DNA of 64,000 nucleotides from Micrococcaceae bacterium Sec5.7 (lineage in GTDB: Bacteria; Actinomycetota; Actinomycetes; Actinomycetales; Micrococcaceae), in contig CP144169.1 in assembly GCA_039636785.1 (NCBI GenBank), forward strand, positions 3,286,001 through 3,350,000. Direction: 5' to 3'. The notes beneath the pieces are model-generated. The model worked only from the letters and a program-made list of their open reading frames with translations. It was not told where the DNA came from and ran no database searches. Of this stretch, positions 1-10,048 are shown piece by piece. A program made the position numbers and the translations under genes. Numbering within the stretch: the stretch's first letter is position 1; each line of letters opens with the position of its first letter.

Positions 1-1425
1 ATAGGCAGCACCTTCGCGTACGGTTTCCAGCACGTCCTCACCATGTACGGCGGCATCATCGCCCCGCCGCTGATCATCGGCGCCGCTGCCGGTATGTCAT
101 CCCAGGACATCGGCCTCCTGATCGCGGCCTGCCTCTTTGTGGGCGGTCTGGCCACCATCCTCCAGACGGTTGGCATCCCCTTCTTCGGCTCCAAACTGCC
201 GCTGGTCCAGGGCGTCTCCTTTGCCGGGGTCTCCACCATGGTGGCAATCGTCCACGGTGGCGGCGGCATCCAGTCGGTCTTCGGCTCGGTGATCGTTGCC
301 TCGCTGATCGGCCTGGCCATCACCCCGCTCTTTTCCAGGATCATCAGGTTCTTCCCGCCCGTTGTCACCGGCACGGTCATCACCACCATCGGCCTGACGC
401 TCATGCCGGTGGCTGCCAACTGGGCCATGGGTGGTAACAGCAAGGCACCGAACTACGGCAGCATGGCCAACATCGGACTGGCCGCGGCCACCATGGGGAT
501 CGTGTTGCTGCTCAGCAAGGTTGGTAACGCTGCCATCTCCCGGCTGTCCATCCTGCTTGCCATGGTGCTGGGCACGGTCATCGCCTTCGTCACCGGAATG
601 GCGGACTTCTCCAAGGTGGGCCAGGGCGACATCGTGGCCTTCCCCACCCCGTTTGCCTTCGGCCCACCCACGTTCCACATCGCGGCCATCATCTCCATGC
701 TGATCGTCATCCTGGTGACCCTCACCGAGACCTCCGCGGACATCATCGCGGTGGGCGAAATCGTGGGCACCAAGGTGGATTCGAAGCGGATCGGCGACGG
801 CCTGCGGGCGGACATGCTCTCCAGCGCCATCTCCCCGCTGTTCAACTCCTTCACCCAGAGCGCCTTCGCCCAGAACGTGGGCCTGGTTGCCATCACCGGC
901 ATCAAGAGCCGCTTTGTGGTCAGCGCCGGCGGCCTCATTTTGGTGGTTCTGGGTCTGCTGCCGGTCCTTGGCCGGGTGGTCGCAGCGGTTCCCACTCCCG
1001 TCCTGGGAGGTGCCGGCGTCGTACTGTTTGGAACAGTTGCCGCAAGCGGCATCCGGACGCTTTCCAAGGTGGAATACCGGAACAACATGAACCTGATCAT
1101 TGTGGCGGCGTCAATCGGCTTCGGCATGATTCCGATTGCGGCCCCGGCGTTCTACGACCAGTTCCCCTCCTGGTTCGGGACCATTTTCCACTCGGGTATC
1201 AGCTCGGCCGCAGTGATGGCCATCCTGCTGAACCTGCTCTTCAACCACCTCAAGGCGGGCAACTCGGAGAACCAGTCTGTGTTCGTGGCCGGCACCGGGC
1301 GTGTGATCCGCGAGGAGGACATTGCCTGCCTGGCCGACGGCGACCGCTATGAAGGCGGTAAGCTGATCGACTGCGACGGCAAGGAAGTCCCCGTCCAGTC
1401 CGCCAGCAAGGCGGCCGAGCACTAG
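1..1425 (+). CDS. NCS2 family nucleobase (uracil/xanthine/urate) permease, 5' truncated by window edge
   Basis: Integral membrane symporter of the nucleobase:cation symporter-2 family, importing a purine or pyrimidine base with a cation. The frame is open from base 1. It begins inside the conserved motif FQHVLTMYGG, which lies near the N-terminus of NCS2 proteins, so only a short N-terminal piece is missing; 474 residues are visible. Many hydrophobic segments follow, with the family-typical stretches PLVQGVSF and TETSADIIAVGE. The C-terminal ~50 residues are hydrophilic. Substrate cannot be read from sequence. The nearby ureidoglycine aminohydrolase and malate synthase genes suggest a purine such as urate, xanthine or allantoin-linked bases. 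The gene is followed by two hairpins that may end transcription. Confidence 0.9.
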   Translation: MGSTFAYGFQHVLTMYGGIIAPPLIIGAAAGMSSQDIGLLIAACLFVGGLATILQTVGIPFFGSKLPLVQGVSFAGVSTMVAIVHGGGGIQSVFGSVIVASLIGLAITPLFSRIIRFFPPVVTGTVITTIGLTLMPVAANWAMGGNSKAPNYGSMANIGLAAATMGIVLLLSKVGNAAISRLSILLAMVLGTVIAFVTGMADFSKVGQGDIVAFPTPFAFGPPTFHIAAIISMLIVILVTLTETSADIIAVGEIVGTKVDSKRIGDGLRADMLSSAISPLFNSFTQSAFAQNVGLVAITGIKSRFVVSAGGLILVVLGLLPVLGRVVAAVPTPVLGGAGVVLFGTVAASGIRTLSKVEYRNNMNLIIVAASIGFGMIPIAAPAFYDQFPSWFGTIFHSGISSAAVMAILLNLLFNHLKAGNSENQSVFVAGTGRVIREEDIACLADGDRYEGGKLIDCDGKEVPVQSASKAAEH

Positions 1426-1440
1426 CTGCGTAATCCAGAT

Positions 1441-1485
1441 GACAGTTGAGGCCAATGTTCCGGAGCGACATTGGCCTCAGCTGTC
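1441..1485. terminator. Hairpin 1 downstream of the NCS2 permease
   Basis: Inverted repeat with 18-bp arms (1441-1458 and 1468-1485, one mismatch) around a 9-nt loop. It starts 15 bp after the permease stop, so it probably acts as its terminator. No T-run follows, which is common in high-GC actinobacteria. The outer stem begins with CAGTTGAGGCC, the same word as in hairpin 2. Confidence 0.6.
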
Positions 1486-1563
1486 ACCTCGGCGCTTCCC
1501 CGTGCCACCACGGACAACGTGACATGGGCCCGAGAGTCAGCGCCGAAGTGCAGCCCGAACGAA

Positions 1564-1603
1564 CAGTTGAGGCCCCGAATCCGCAGATTTGGGGCCTCAA
1601 CTG
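1564..1603. terminator. Hairpin 2 between convergent permease and IclR genes
   Basis: Inverted repeat with 18-bp arms (1564-1581 and 1586-1603, one mismatch) and a 4-nt loop. It lies just beyond the 3' end of the IclR gene, so it could terminate that transcript from the other side. It shares the outer arm CAGTTGAGGCC with hairpin 1, but the inner stems differ. Confidence 0.6.
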
Positions 1604-1652
1604 CTCGTCGCGCCTAAGCTCGTTCGCGCCTGAGCTTGTTTGCGCTGGGCGA

Positions 1653-2408
1653 TCAGTTCTGGTTGAGCTCGTCCGAAATCGCCTGGGCAGCCTCACGCAG
1701 CAGCGGCACCGCGCGGTCTGCGAAGTGCTGGTCCACGCGGGACACCGGACCGGACACGGAAATGGCCGTGGGCGTGGGCGCGTTCGGGACTGCCATGGCG
1801 AAGCAGCGGACGCCGAGCTCCTGCTCTTCCTCATCAATGGAGTAGCCGCGTTCGCGGATCCGGTTGAGATCCGCAATCAGGGATTCGATGTCCCCGATGC
1901 TCTTGGCAGTGGGGGTGGGCATGCCGCTGCGGGCCACAATCCCGCGGACCACGTCATCATCCAGCTGGGCCAGGATGGCCTTGCCGACGCCGGTGTCGTG
2001 GGTATGGGCGCGGCGGCCCACCTCGGTGAACATACGCATGGAGTGCAGGGACGGGACCTGCGCCACGTAGATGACCATGTCCGAGTCCAGCACTGCCATG
2101 TTGGAGGTCTCACCCAGCCGGTCCACGAGGGACTTGAGCTGAGGCCGGGCCAGCGCGCCGAGTTGTTTGTTGGCGCCTTCGCCAAGCCGGATCAGCCGGG
2201 GGCCCAGGGCGTAACGGCGGTTGGGCAGCTGGCGGATGTAGCCCAGTGTGACCAGCGTGCGCAGCAGCCGGTGGATGGTGGGAAGCGGCAGATCCGTGGA
2301 GGAAGAGAGCTCACTTAGGGTGACGTCGCCGCCGGCATCGGTGATCAGTTCCAAAAGTTCAAAGACGCGCTCAACGGACTGCACGCCTCCGGGGGCTTTT
2401 TCGGCCAT
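1653..2408 (-). CDS. IclR family transcriptional regulator (AllR-like, proposed)
   Basis: Cytoplasmic DNA-binding repressor/activator of the IclR family, 251 residues, the usual length. The N-terminal winged helix reads SVERVFELLELI...LSELSSSTDLPLPTIHRLLRTL. The C-terminal effector domain carries THDTGVGKAILAQL and a single-Cys LGVRCFAMAVP motif. ATG 2408 is chosen because AGGAG lies 9 nt upstream; the frame also opens upstream at a TTG (2441). The gene is divergent from the malic enzyme/malate synthase/allE operon. Family members AllR and IclR control allantoin and glyoxylate genes in response to glyoxylate, so it is the obvious candidate regulator of both flanks. No operator was identified. 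Confidence 0.88.
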   Translation of the reverse strand: MAEKAPGGVQSVERVFELLELITDAGGDVTLSELSSSTDLPLPTIHRLLRTLVTLGYIRQLPNRRYALGPRLIRLGEGANKQLGALARPQLKSLVDRLGETSNMAVLDSDMVIYVAQVPSLHSMRMFTEVGRRAHTHDTGVGKAILAQLDDDVVRGIVARSGMPTPTAKSIGDIESLIADLNRIRERGYSIDEEEQELGVRCFAMAVPNAPTPTAISVSGPVSRVDQHFADRAVPLLREAAQAISDELNQN

Positions 2409-2619
2409 TTCCGTGGTCTCCTGCTGGCTCGATTCCGACAACTCTTATCCGCATCGTGAAAAGAGTTGCTTAGAAGTCCCAACATACAGCAAGCTCACCG
2501 CCAGTCGATGCACCAACCGGGCTTGTGTTTCCACAAAGTAGATAATAATATCCATAATACGAAAACAATCAGATACAAAAGAGTTGGCCCAGGCATGGGC
2601 CCAACCAGGAGGACATTCA
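2409..2619. promoter_or_regulatory. AT-rich divergent promoter region between iclR-type regulator and malic enzyme
   Basis: The 211-bp gap between divergent genes is distinctly AT-rich between about 2525 and 2585, unlike the surrounding coding DNA. It must hold the promoters of both directions and, by context, the IclR-type operator. I could not find a clean palindrome matching a known IclR/AllR box. An AGGAGG ribosome binding site at 2607-2612 serves the malic enzyme. Confidence 0.5.
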
Positions 2620-4032
2620 ATGGCGAACCCGAGCCCCGGAAATTCGATCACCCTGCGCGTGGAAGCACCGTCCAGCTTCTCCGCCACGAGCGAACTCGCT
2701 GCCGCGGTGGGAGCTGCCGGCGCAGCCATCACAGCCCTGGACGTCACCGAGTCCCACCACGAGACCCTGGTTGTGGACGTCACCTGCAACACCACCGATG
2801 ATGACCACGCAGCACGCGTCAAGGACGCCCTCAACGCGCTCGACGGCGTCACCGTCCGCAACGTCTCGGACCGCACCTTCCTGATGCACCTCGGCGGCAA
2901 GCTCGAAGTTGTCCCCAAAGTAGCCCTGCGCAACCGCGACGATCTGTCCCGTGCCTACACCCCCGGCGTCGCCCGCGTTTGCCTCGCGATCGCAGAGGAC
3001 CCGGCAGCTGCCCGCAACCTGACGGTCAAGCGGAACACCATCGCCGTCGTCACCGACGGTTCGGCCGTGCTGGGCCTGGGCAACATCGGCCCGGCCGCCG
3101 CGCTTCCCGTGATGGAAGGCAAGGCGGCGCTTTTCAAGCAGTTCGCCAACGTTGATGCCTGGCCGGTCTGCCTGGACACCCAGGACACCGAGGAAATCAT
3201 CATGATCGTCAAGGCGCTTGCCCCCGTCTACGGTGGTGTGAATCTCGAGGACATTGCCGCCCCTCGGTGCTTTGAGATCGAGAACCGCCTCCGCGCGGAA
3301 CTGGATATCCCCGTATTCCACGATGACCAGCACGGAACCGCGATTGTCACGCTGGCAGCCCTGGTCAACGCACTGCGTGTGGTGGACAAGAAGCTCTCCG
3401 AGGTCCGCATTGTTGTCTCGGGCGTGGGCGCCGCGGGCTCGGCCATCATCCAGCTGCTCAAGGCGCAGGGCGCGCAGCACATCGTGGCAGCCGGCCGCTC
3501 CGGCGCCATCCACTCCGGCGAGGAATACACCGACGAACACCGCAGCTGGATTGCCGCAAACACCAACGAAGAAGCCTTCTCCGGCACCCTCCACGAGGCA
3601 CTCAAGGGCGCCGACGTGTTCATCGGCGTCAGCGCCCCGCACGTGATCGGCGAGGAACAAGTTGCTTCCATGGCTGAGAACGCGATTGTGTTCGCCATGG
3701 CCAACCCGACGCCGGAAATCGACCCCGTCATCGCCGCCAAGTACGCGGCCGTTGTAGCCACCGGACGCAGCGATTTCCCCAACCAGATCAACAACGTCCT
3801 GGCGTTCCCGGGCTTCTTCCGCGGGCTCCTGGACGCCGGGGCCAGCGACATCACGCCCGAGATGCTGGTGGCTGCCGCCGACGCAATTGCCAACCGGGTA
3901 GCTGACGATGAGCTCAATGCCAGTTACATTATCCCCAGCGTCTTCGATCCACATGTTGCCGCCGACGTAGCCGCCGCTGTGGCTGCTGCCGCCCACGCAG
4001 CGACCGCCAGCGCAGCCTCCGCCAACGCCTGA
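2620..4032 (+). CDS. NAD(P)-dependent malic enzyme with N-terminal ACT-like domain
   Basis: Oxidative decarboxylation of malate to pyruvate with NAD(P)H production, in the cytosol. About 85 N-terminal residues form an ACT-like domain ([10 protein letters not shown]..., [18 protein letters not shown]). The malic enzyme core follows: [27 protein letters not shown], the metal-binding FHDDQHGTA, and the nucleotide fold [11 protein letters not shown]. The total is 470 residues, typical of bacterial ACT-malic enzymes. ATG 2620 is chosen over the in-frame ATG at 2584 because AGGAGG sits 7 nt upstream. It is first in the operon with malate synthase, so it would drain malate made from glyoxylate to pyruvate. 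Confidence 0.93.
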   Translation: MANPSPGNSITLRVEAPSSFSATSELAAAVGAAGAAITALDVTESHHETLVVDVTCNTTDDDHAARVKDALNALDGVTVRNVSDRTFLMHLGGKLEVVPKVALRNRDDLSRAYTPGVARVCLAIAEDPAAARNLTVKRNTIAVVTDGSAVLGLGNIGPAAALPVMEGKAALFKQFANVDAWPVCLDTQDTEEIIMIVKALAPVYGGVNLEDIAAPRCFEIENRLRAELDIPVFHDDQHGTAIVTLAALVNALRVVDKKLSEVRIVVSGVGAAGSAIIQLLKAQGAQHIVAAGRSGAIHSGEEYTDEHRSWIAANTNEEAFSGTLHEALKGADVFIGVSAPHVIGEEQVASMAENAIVFAMANPTPEIDPVIAAKYAAVVATGRSDFPNQINNVLAFPGFFRGLLDAGASDITPEMLVAAADAIANRVADDELNASYIIPSVFDPHVAADVAAAVAAAAHAATASAASANA

Positions 4033-4057
4033 TTCGCTGCCCAGAAAAGGACCAGAA

Positions 4058-5656
<1,599 letters not shown>

Positions 5657-5659
5657 GGC

Positions 5660-7009
5660 ATGACGGTATCCCCCACCCAATCATCACCCCGGCAGTCGCC
5701 GACTCCGTCGCTGTCCGCGGCGGACGTTGCGCACATCGACGCGCAGCTCGCCGCCACGGACAAGCTCCTGGAACAGAACTATCCCGGCGACGACGGCTCC
5801 CGCCAGCCCGTCCACACCGTGTACGTCCCCGCGGACCGCTTCACGCCGCGACTCGCTGCCGAGTGGGGCAACCAGGCACTTTCGACGGCGGCCGCCCACG
5901 GCGGGCTTGCCCGGCTGGGTACGCTTTTGGGCCAGGACGCCGGGCTGGCTGAGGCCGTCGCGTCCCGGGTGGAAGCCAAGCTCAGCAGCGAACCGATCGA
6001 GGATCTGCGCCTGGACTTCGAGGACGGTTTTGGTGACAGGGGCGACGACGCCGAGGACGCCGCCGCTGTTGCCGCGGCTTCCGCCGTGGCCACCGCGGTT
6101 GCTGCCGGTACAGCCCCGCCGTTCATCGGGATCCGCTTCAAGTGCTTCGAGGCGCCCACCCGGGCGCGCGGACTGCGCACCCTGGACCTGTTTGTGTCGG
6201 GGCTGGCTGCTGCCGGTGAGCTTCCGGACGGGCTGATCCTGACCCTGCCCAAGGTCACCACGGTGGCACAGGTGCAGGCCATGGAATTCGCTGTGTCCCG
6301 CTTGGAGCAAGTCCATTCGCTTCCCGCCGGACGGCTCCGGTTTGAGGTGCAGGTGGAGACGCCGCAGCTCATCCTTGGCCCGGATGGAACGTCGCCGGTG
6401 GCCCAGCTGCCACACGCCGTTCCTGGCCGCATCAGCGGGCTGCACTATGGCACCTACGACTACTCAGCGTCGCTGCAGATCTCGGCTGAATACCAGTCCA
6501 TGGAGCACCCCGTGGCCGATTTCGCGAAAGAGGTCATGCAGCTTGCCGTGGCCGGAACGGGCATCCGGCTCTCCGACGGTTCCACCAACATCATCCCCGT
6601 GGGCGACAACGTGGAAAGCGCCTGGCAGCTGCACGGCCGGCTGGTCCGGCGCTCGCTGGAGCGCGGCTACTACCAGGGCTGGGACCTGCATGCGGCCCAG
6701 CTGCCCAGCCGGTTCTCCGCCACGTACGCGTTCTACCGGCAGGGGCTCCCTGCCGCCGCGGCACGGCTCCGCAACTATGTTGAACAGACGGAAGGCGGCG
6801 TGATGGACGAACCCGCCACCGCCCGTGCCCTCGCCGCTTTTGTCCTTCGTGGCGTCCAGTGCGGCGCCGTGGGTGCCGATGAAGTCCTGGCGCTTGCCGG
6901 CGTCGGACTCCCCCAACTGACTGCCCTGGCCCACCCGCGGCTGGCCCGCGCAACCACCCACCTGTCTTCCACCCCACTGGCCACATCACCGCAAGGAGCG
7001 AACTCATGA
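5660..7009 (+). CDS. DUF6986 family, HpcH/CitE-like aldolase-type TIM barrel protein
   Basis: A 449-residue soluble protein I recognise as the DUF6986 group, distantly like the HpcH/HpaI-CitE aldolase/lyase fold. The acidic metal-site-like motif LRLDFEDGFGDRGDD lies near residue 115-130. RFEVQVETPQLIL supplies the barrel Glu strand, and GRISGLHYGTYDYSASL resembles CitE active-site loops. The function is not established. Its start is 3 bp after the malate synthase stop, and its end overlaps allE by ATGA, so the three are translationally coupled. That placement between a glyoxylate-consuming and a ureidoglycine-processing enzyme suggests a lyase on ureidoglycolate or a related glyoxylate adduct, which remains inference. 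Confidence 0.75.
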   Translation: MTVSPTQSSPRQSPTPSLSAADVAHIDAQLAATDKLLEQNYPGDDGSRQPVHTVYVPADRFTPRLAAEWGNQALSTAAAHGGLARLGTLLGQDAGLAEAVASRVEAKLSSEPIEDLRLDFEDGFGDRGDDAEDAAAVAAASAVATAVAAGTAPPFIGIRFKCFEAPTRARGLRTLDLFVSGLAAAGELPDGLILTLPKVTTVAQVQAMEFAVSRLEQVHSLPAGRLRFEVQVETPQLILGPDGTSPVAQLPHAVPGRISGLHYGTYDYSASLQISAEYQSMEHPVADFAKEVMQLAVAGTGIRLSDGSTNIIPVGDNVESAWQLHGRLVRRSLERGYYQGWDLHAAQLPSRFSATYAFYRQGLPAAAARLRNYVEQTEGGVMDEPATARALAAFVLRGVQCGAVGADEVLALAGVGLPQLTALAHPRLARATTHLSSTPLATSPQGANS

Positions 7010-7818
7010 GCAACTACTTTTCACCCGAAGGCGGACTCCCGCCGCAGACCCAGCTCCTCACGGACCGCGCCGTGGTCAAAGAGGCGTACACGGTCATCCC
7101 CAAGGGCGTCATGCGGGACATCGTCACCAGCAACCTGCCGGGCTGGACCAACACGCGTTCCTGGATCATCGCCCGGCCCATCGCCGGCTTTGCCACCACG
7201 TTCTCCCAGCTCATCGTGGAAGTAGCCCCTGGCGGCGGCAGCGACAAGCCTGAGGTGGAGGCCGGCGTCGAAGGCGTCATCTTCCTCACCAAAGGTTCGC
7301 TGACCCTGACGCTCGACGGCGAGATCCACCACCTCGAATCCGGCGGGTACGCGTACCTCGCCGCGGGATCTGACTGGAAAGTGAAGAACGACGGCGCCGA
7401 CGCTGCCTCCTTCCACTGGGTCCGCAAGGCCTACGAAGTACTCGAAGGACACACCGCGAAGTCGTTCGTGACCCGCGACCAGGATGTGGAGCCGCGCCCC
7501 ATGCCCGGCACCAACGGCGCCTGGGCCACCACCCGCTTCGTGGACCCCGACGATCTGGCCCACGACATGCACGTCAACATCGTCACGTTCCAGCCGGGTG
7601 CCTCCATCCCGTTCGCCGAAACCCATGTGATGGAGCACGGGCTGTTCGTCCTTGAGGGCAAGGCCGTCTACCGGCTCAACGACGATTGGGTCGAGGTGGA
7701 GGCCGGCGACTTCATGTGGCTCCGCGCGTTCTGCCCGCAGGCCTGCTACGCCGGCGGCCCGGGCAACTTCCGCTACCTGCTGTACAAGGACGTCAACCGC
7801 CAGATCCGCCTCACGTAG
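7006..7818 (+). CDS. allE: (S)-ureidoglycine aminohydrolase
   Basis: Manganese-dependent bicupin that releases ammonia from (S)-ureidoglycine to give (S)-ureidoglycolate in allantoin degradation. The 270 residues show two cupin halves: the first carries EAGVEGVIFLTKGSLTL, the second carries FAETHVMEHGLFVLEGKA with the metal-binding Glu/His set. GGPGNFRYLLYKDVNR closes the chain. AAGGAG precedes the ATG, which overlaps the DUF6986 stop (ATGA). It is last in the malic enzyme-aceB-DUF6986-allE operon. Allantoinase and allantoate amidohydrolase are not in view and may lie left of the window with the NCS2 permease. Confidence 0.92.
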   Translation: MSNYFSPEGGLPPQTQLLTDRAVVKEAYTVIPKGVMRDIVTSNLPGWTNTRSWIIARPIAGFATTFSQLIVEVAPGGGSDKPEVEAGVEGVIFLTKGSLTLTLDGEIHHLESGGYAYLAAGSDWKVKNDGADAASFHWVRKAYEVLEGHTAKSFVTRDQDVEPRPMPGTNGAWATTRFVDPDDLAHDMHVNIVTFQPGASIPFAETHVMEHGLFVLEGKAVYRLNDDWVEVEAGDFMWLRAFCPQACYAGGPGNFRYLLYKDVNRQIRLT

Positions 7819-7932
7819 TCCCTCTGCCCCCGAGGGCCGGGCCAGAAACGCGAGGGCACGACGACGGCGGCACCGGCAGCCGGGCGGCTGGCTGCTAACT
7901 TGGGGTACTTACGGTCAGGAGAGGACAGGCCC

Positions 7933-8730
7933 ATGGAATTTCTGCCACGCACCGCGATTGTCACGGGGAGCGATTCGGGGATCGGCCGGGCCACTGCGGT
8001 GGCGCTGGCGGAAGCCGGAATGGACGTCGGGATCACGTGGCATTCGGACCGGGCCGGCGCCGAACACACCGCAGGGCAGGTCCGCGCGGCCGGCCGGAAA
8101 GCGGTGATCCGGCGGCTGGACACCACAGACATCCCCGGGTGTGCAGCCGTTGTTGATGATCTGGCAGAAGCGCTGGGCCGCGTGGACGTTTTTGTGAACA
8201 ACGCCGGCGCGGGCGACGGCACCAGCTTCCTGGACCTCGGCCACAAGATCTGGGCCGGCACCATGGACATCAACCTCAACGGTGCCTTTCTGTGCATCCA
8301 GGCCGCGGCCCGGAGAATGGTCGCGGCCGGTACCGGCGGGCGCATCATCGCCGTCACCAGCGTCCACGAAACCCAGCCGAAGGTCCATGCCGCCGCATAC
8401 GTCGCCGCCAAACACGGGCTCGGCGGACTCATCAAAACCATTGCGCTGGAGCTGGCTGAACACGGGATCACGGCCAACTCCGTGGCACCCGGGGCTATCT
8501 CCACGCCGATGTCCGGCCAGGACGGCGATGATCCTGAGCCCACGGTCCACCCCGGAATCCCGCTGGGCCGTTCAGGCCGGGCCAGCGAGATAGCCGCCGT
8601 TATCGCCTTCCTGGCGTCGCCGGCCTCGGCCTATGTCACCGGCGCATCCTGGGCTGTGGACGGCGGGATTCTGCAGATGGGGCCGATGGGCGGCGCCCGG
8701 CTGGGGAACAACAGCTGGCGTCAGGGCTGA
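7933..8730 (+). CDS. SDR family NAD(P)-dependent oxidoreductase
   Basis: Classical short-chain dehydrogenase/reductase, 265 residues. TGSDSGIG is the glycine-rich cofactor motif, NNAG the structural motif, and S...YVAAK the catalytic Ser-Tyr-Lys set. The C-terminus shows the usual ITANSVAPGAISTPMS and GASWAVDGG. Start 7933 is preferred over an in-frame ATG/GTG upstream because AGGAGAGG sits about 9 nt before it. It lies 114 bp after allE on the same strand, so it may have its own promoter. The substrate cannot be assigned; many relatives act on sugars or 3-oxoacyl groups. Confidence 0.9.
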   Translation: MEFLPRTAIVTGSDSGIGRATAVALAEAGMDVGITWHSDRAGAEHTAGQVRAAGRKAVIRRLDTTDIPGCAAVVDDLAEALGRVDVFVNNAGAGDGTSFLDLGHKIWAGTMDINLNGAFLCIQAAARRMVAAGTGGRIIAVTSVHETQPKVHAAAYVAAKHGLGGLIKTIALELAEHGITANSVAPGAISTPMSGQDGDDPEPTVHPGIPLGRSGRASEIAAVIAFLASPASAYVTGASWAVDGGILQMGPMGGARLGNNSWRQG

Positions 8731-8788
8731 TTCAGGAAGACGATAAGTAAACGGATCAAACCCCTTGCCCTGCCGCCCGAAGACTCCT

Positions 8789-8820
8789 GGCGTAGAAAGT
8801 GGCCGGCGCCGGCCACGCCA
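8789..8820. terminator. Bidirectional terminator-like palindrome
   Basis: Perfect 18-bp palindrome GTGGCCGGCGCCGGCCAC at 8799-8816, extended by outer TGGCGT/ACGCCA arms with an asymmetric bulge. It sits between the convergent SDR and HAD genes, the expected place for a shared terminator. Confidence 0.55.
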
Positions 8821-8856
8821 AAGGTGCGGCCGCGAACCTCACCAGACTGACACCGC

Positions 8857-9579
8857 TCATGCCGGTTGCGAACCGGAGTCCGGGCGGGCCAGAAGCCGGC
8901 CGATTGCGCTGTCCCTGAGGTTGTCCAGCAGCTCCCGCGGACCCGAATAGACCTCGACGGCTCCGGCCTCACGCAGTTCACCGGGGCTGGTCCCTCCGCA
9001 GGTTACTCCGATGGTGGGGATGCTGAGTTTGGCCGCGGCGTAGACGTCCCACACGGAGTCGCCTACGTAAACGGTGTCTGCGGCGCCCAGCTCCAGGGCT
9101 CCAAGGGCGGCGATCAGGATGTCCGGCTCCGGCTTGCCGTGCTTGGCATCGTCGGCGCTCGTGGCGGCATGGAGATACGAATCGGCGCCCAGGGTTGCCC
9201 GGAGTGCTTTCAGATCCCTCTTTCGGGCTGAGGACGCAAGGGCCACCGCGAGTCCGCTCTCGCAGCACTGCGCCAAGAGGTCCTTCGCTCCGTCAAAAGC
9301 CCGCAGGGCCGGCCAGTACGTGGCGAACACCGCACCGTGGGCAGCCAGCACCTCGTCGTCGCCGGTCCGGTCGCGATCCGCAGGCAGCAGATGGTCCACC
9401 AGCCTGTCACCACCCATGCCCACGCTCCGGTGGATCTCCGCCATCGGGATGTCAAAGCCGGCCTGACGGAAGGCGCGCCACCACGAGATGGCATGGATAT
9501 ACGCCGAATCCACCAGCGTCCCGTCCACGTCGAACAGAACGCCGCGCTGCCGCCTGCCCCCGGGTCTGTCATTCAGCAT
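8857..9579 (-). CDS. HAD family hydrolase (phosphoglycolate phosphatase/beta-phosphoglucomutase-like)
   Basis: Cytosolic haloacid dehalogenase-superfamily phosphatase or phosphomutase, 240 residues. Motif I is FDVDGTLVDS (nucleophile and general-acid Asp), motif II is ALASSARK, the motif III Lys lies in KHGKPEPDIL, and motif IV is VYVGDSVWD. A helical cap between motifs I and II places it in subfamily I, shared by phosphoglycolate phosphatases and beta-phosphoglucomutases. AAAGGGG precedes the ATG. It is convergent with the SDR and appears monocistronic. The exact substrate is open. Confidence 0.9.
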   Translation of the reverse strand: MLNDRPGGRRQRGVLFDVDGTLVDSAYIHAISWWRAFRQAGFDIPMAEIHRSVGMGGDRLVDHLLPADRDRTGDDEVLAAHGAVFATYWPALRAFDGAKDLLAQCCESGLAVALASSARKRDLKALRATLGADSYLHAATSADDAKHGKPEPDILIAALGALELGAADTVYVGDSVWDVYAAAKLSIPTIGVTCGGTSPGELREAGAVEVYSGPRELLDNLRDSAIGRLLARPDSGSQPA

Positions 9580-9630
9580 GCTGCCCCTTTGCCGGGTGCC
9601 GGGATCGAAGCGTGGCTGCCGTTGCCGGCG

Positions 9631-9927
9631 TCAGTGGTTAGCAGCGGCCCGTTGCCGCCCGGCGGGTGCGGGAGACCGGGCAGCATTGCTGACGGTCTTT
9701 TTCCTGGCCGGCTTTGTATGCTTCTGCACTGGTGCTGCCTGGCCGCCCCGGGAGTGGTCGCGGATTAGTCCGGTGCCCGCAATTTCGCGCGCCCGGGCAA
9801 CTCCGGCCACGGCTGCACGCTTGGTGGGAAACGTAATCGAAATCGCCATAAGGGCACCTGAGCCATCCAGCAGCCTGATCCGGTAGCCGCCGTCGGGGGC
9901 ATCCACCAGCTCGAAATATCCAGCCAT
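9631..9927 (-). CDS. YegP/DUF1508-like small protein
   Basis: Ninety-eight residues. The first ~60 resemble one YegP (DUF1508) repeat: MAGYFELVDAPDGGYRIRLLDGSGALMAIS, then FPTKRAAVAGVARARE. The last ~35 residues are a basic Lys/Arg/Ala tail. ATG 9927 follows a strong GGAGGAG, so the in-frame start 24 nt upstream is unlikely. DUF1508 proteins are small beta-alpha folds of unclear role, often stress-associated. The basic tail hints at nucleic acid contact, which is inference. Confidence 0.78.
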   Translation of the reverse strand: MAGYFELVDAPDGGYRIRLLDGSGALMAISITFPTKRAAVAGVARAREIAGTGLIRDHSRGGQAAPVQKHTKPARKKTVSNAARSPAPAGRQRAAANH

Positions 9928-10048
9928 TGCACCTGCTCCTCCGTCCTTCACCGCACGTTGAGATGATTGTAAGTATACTTATCGACCGGCGGAGGGAAAG
10001 GCTCTACGGAAAGAATTTTTGCTTCCCTGGAAACCGCGGGTCCGGAGG

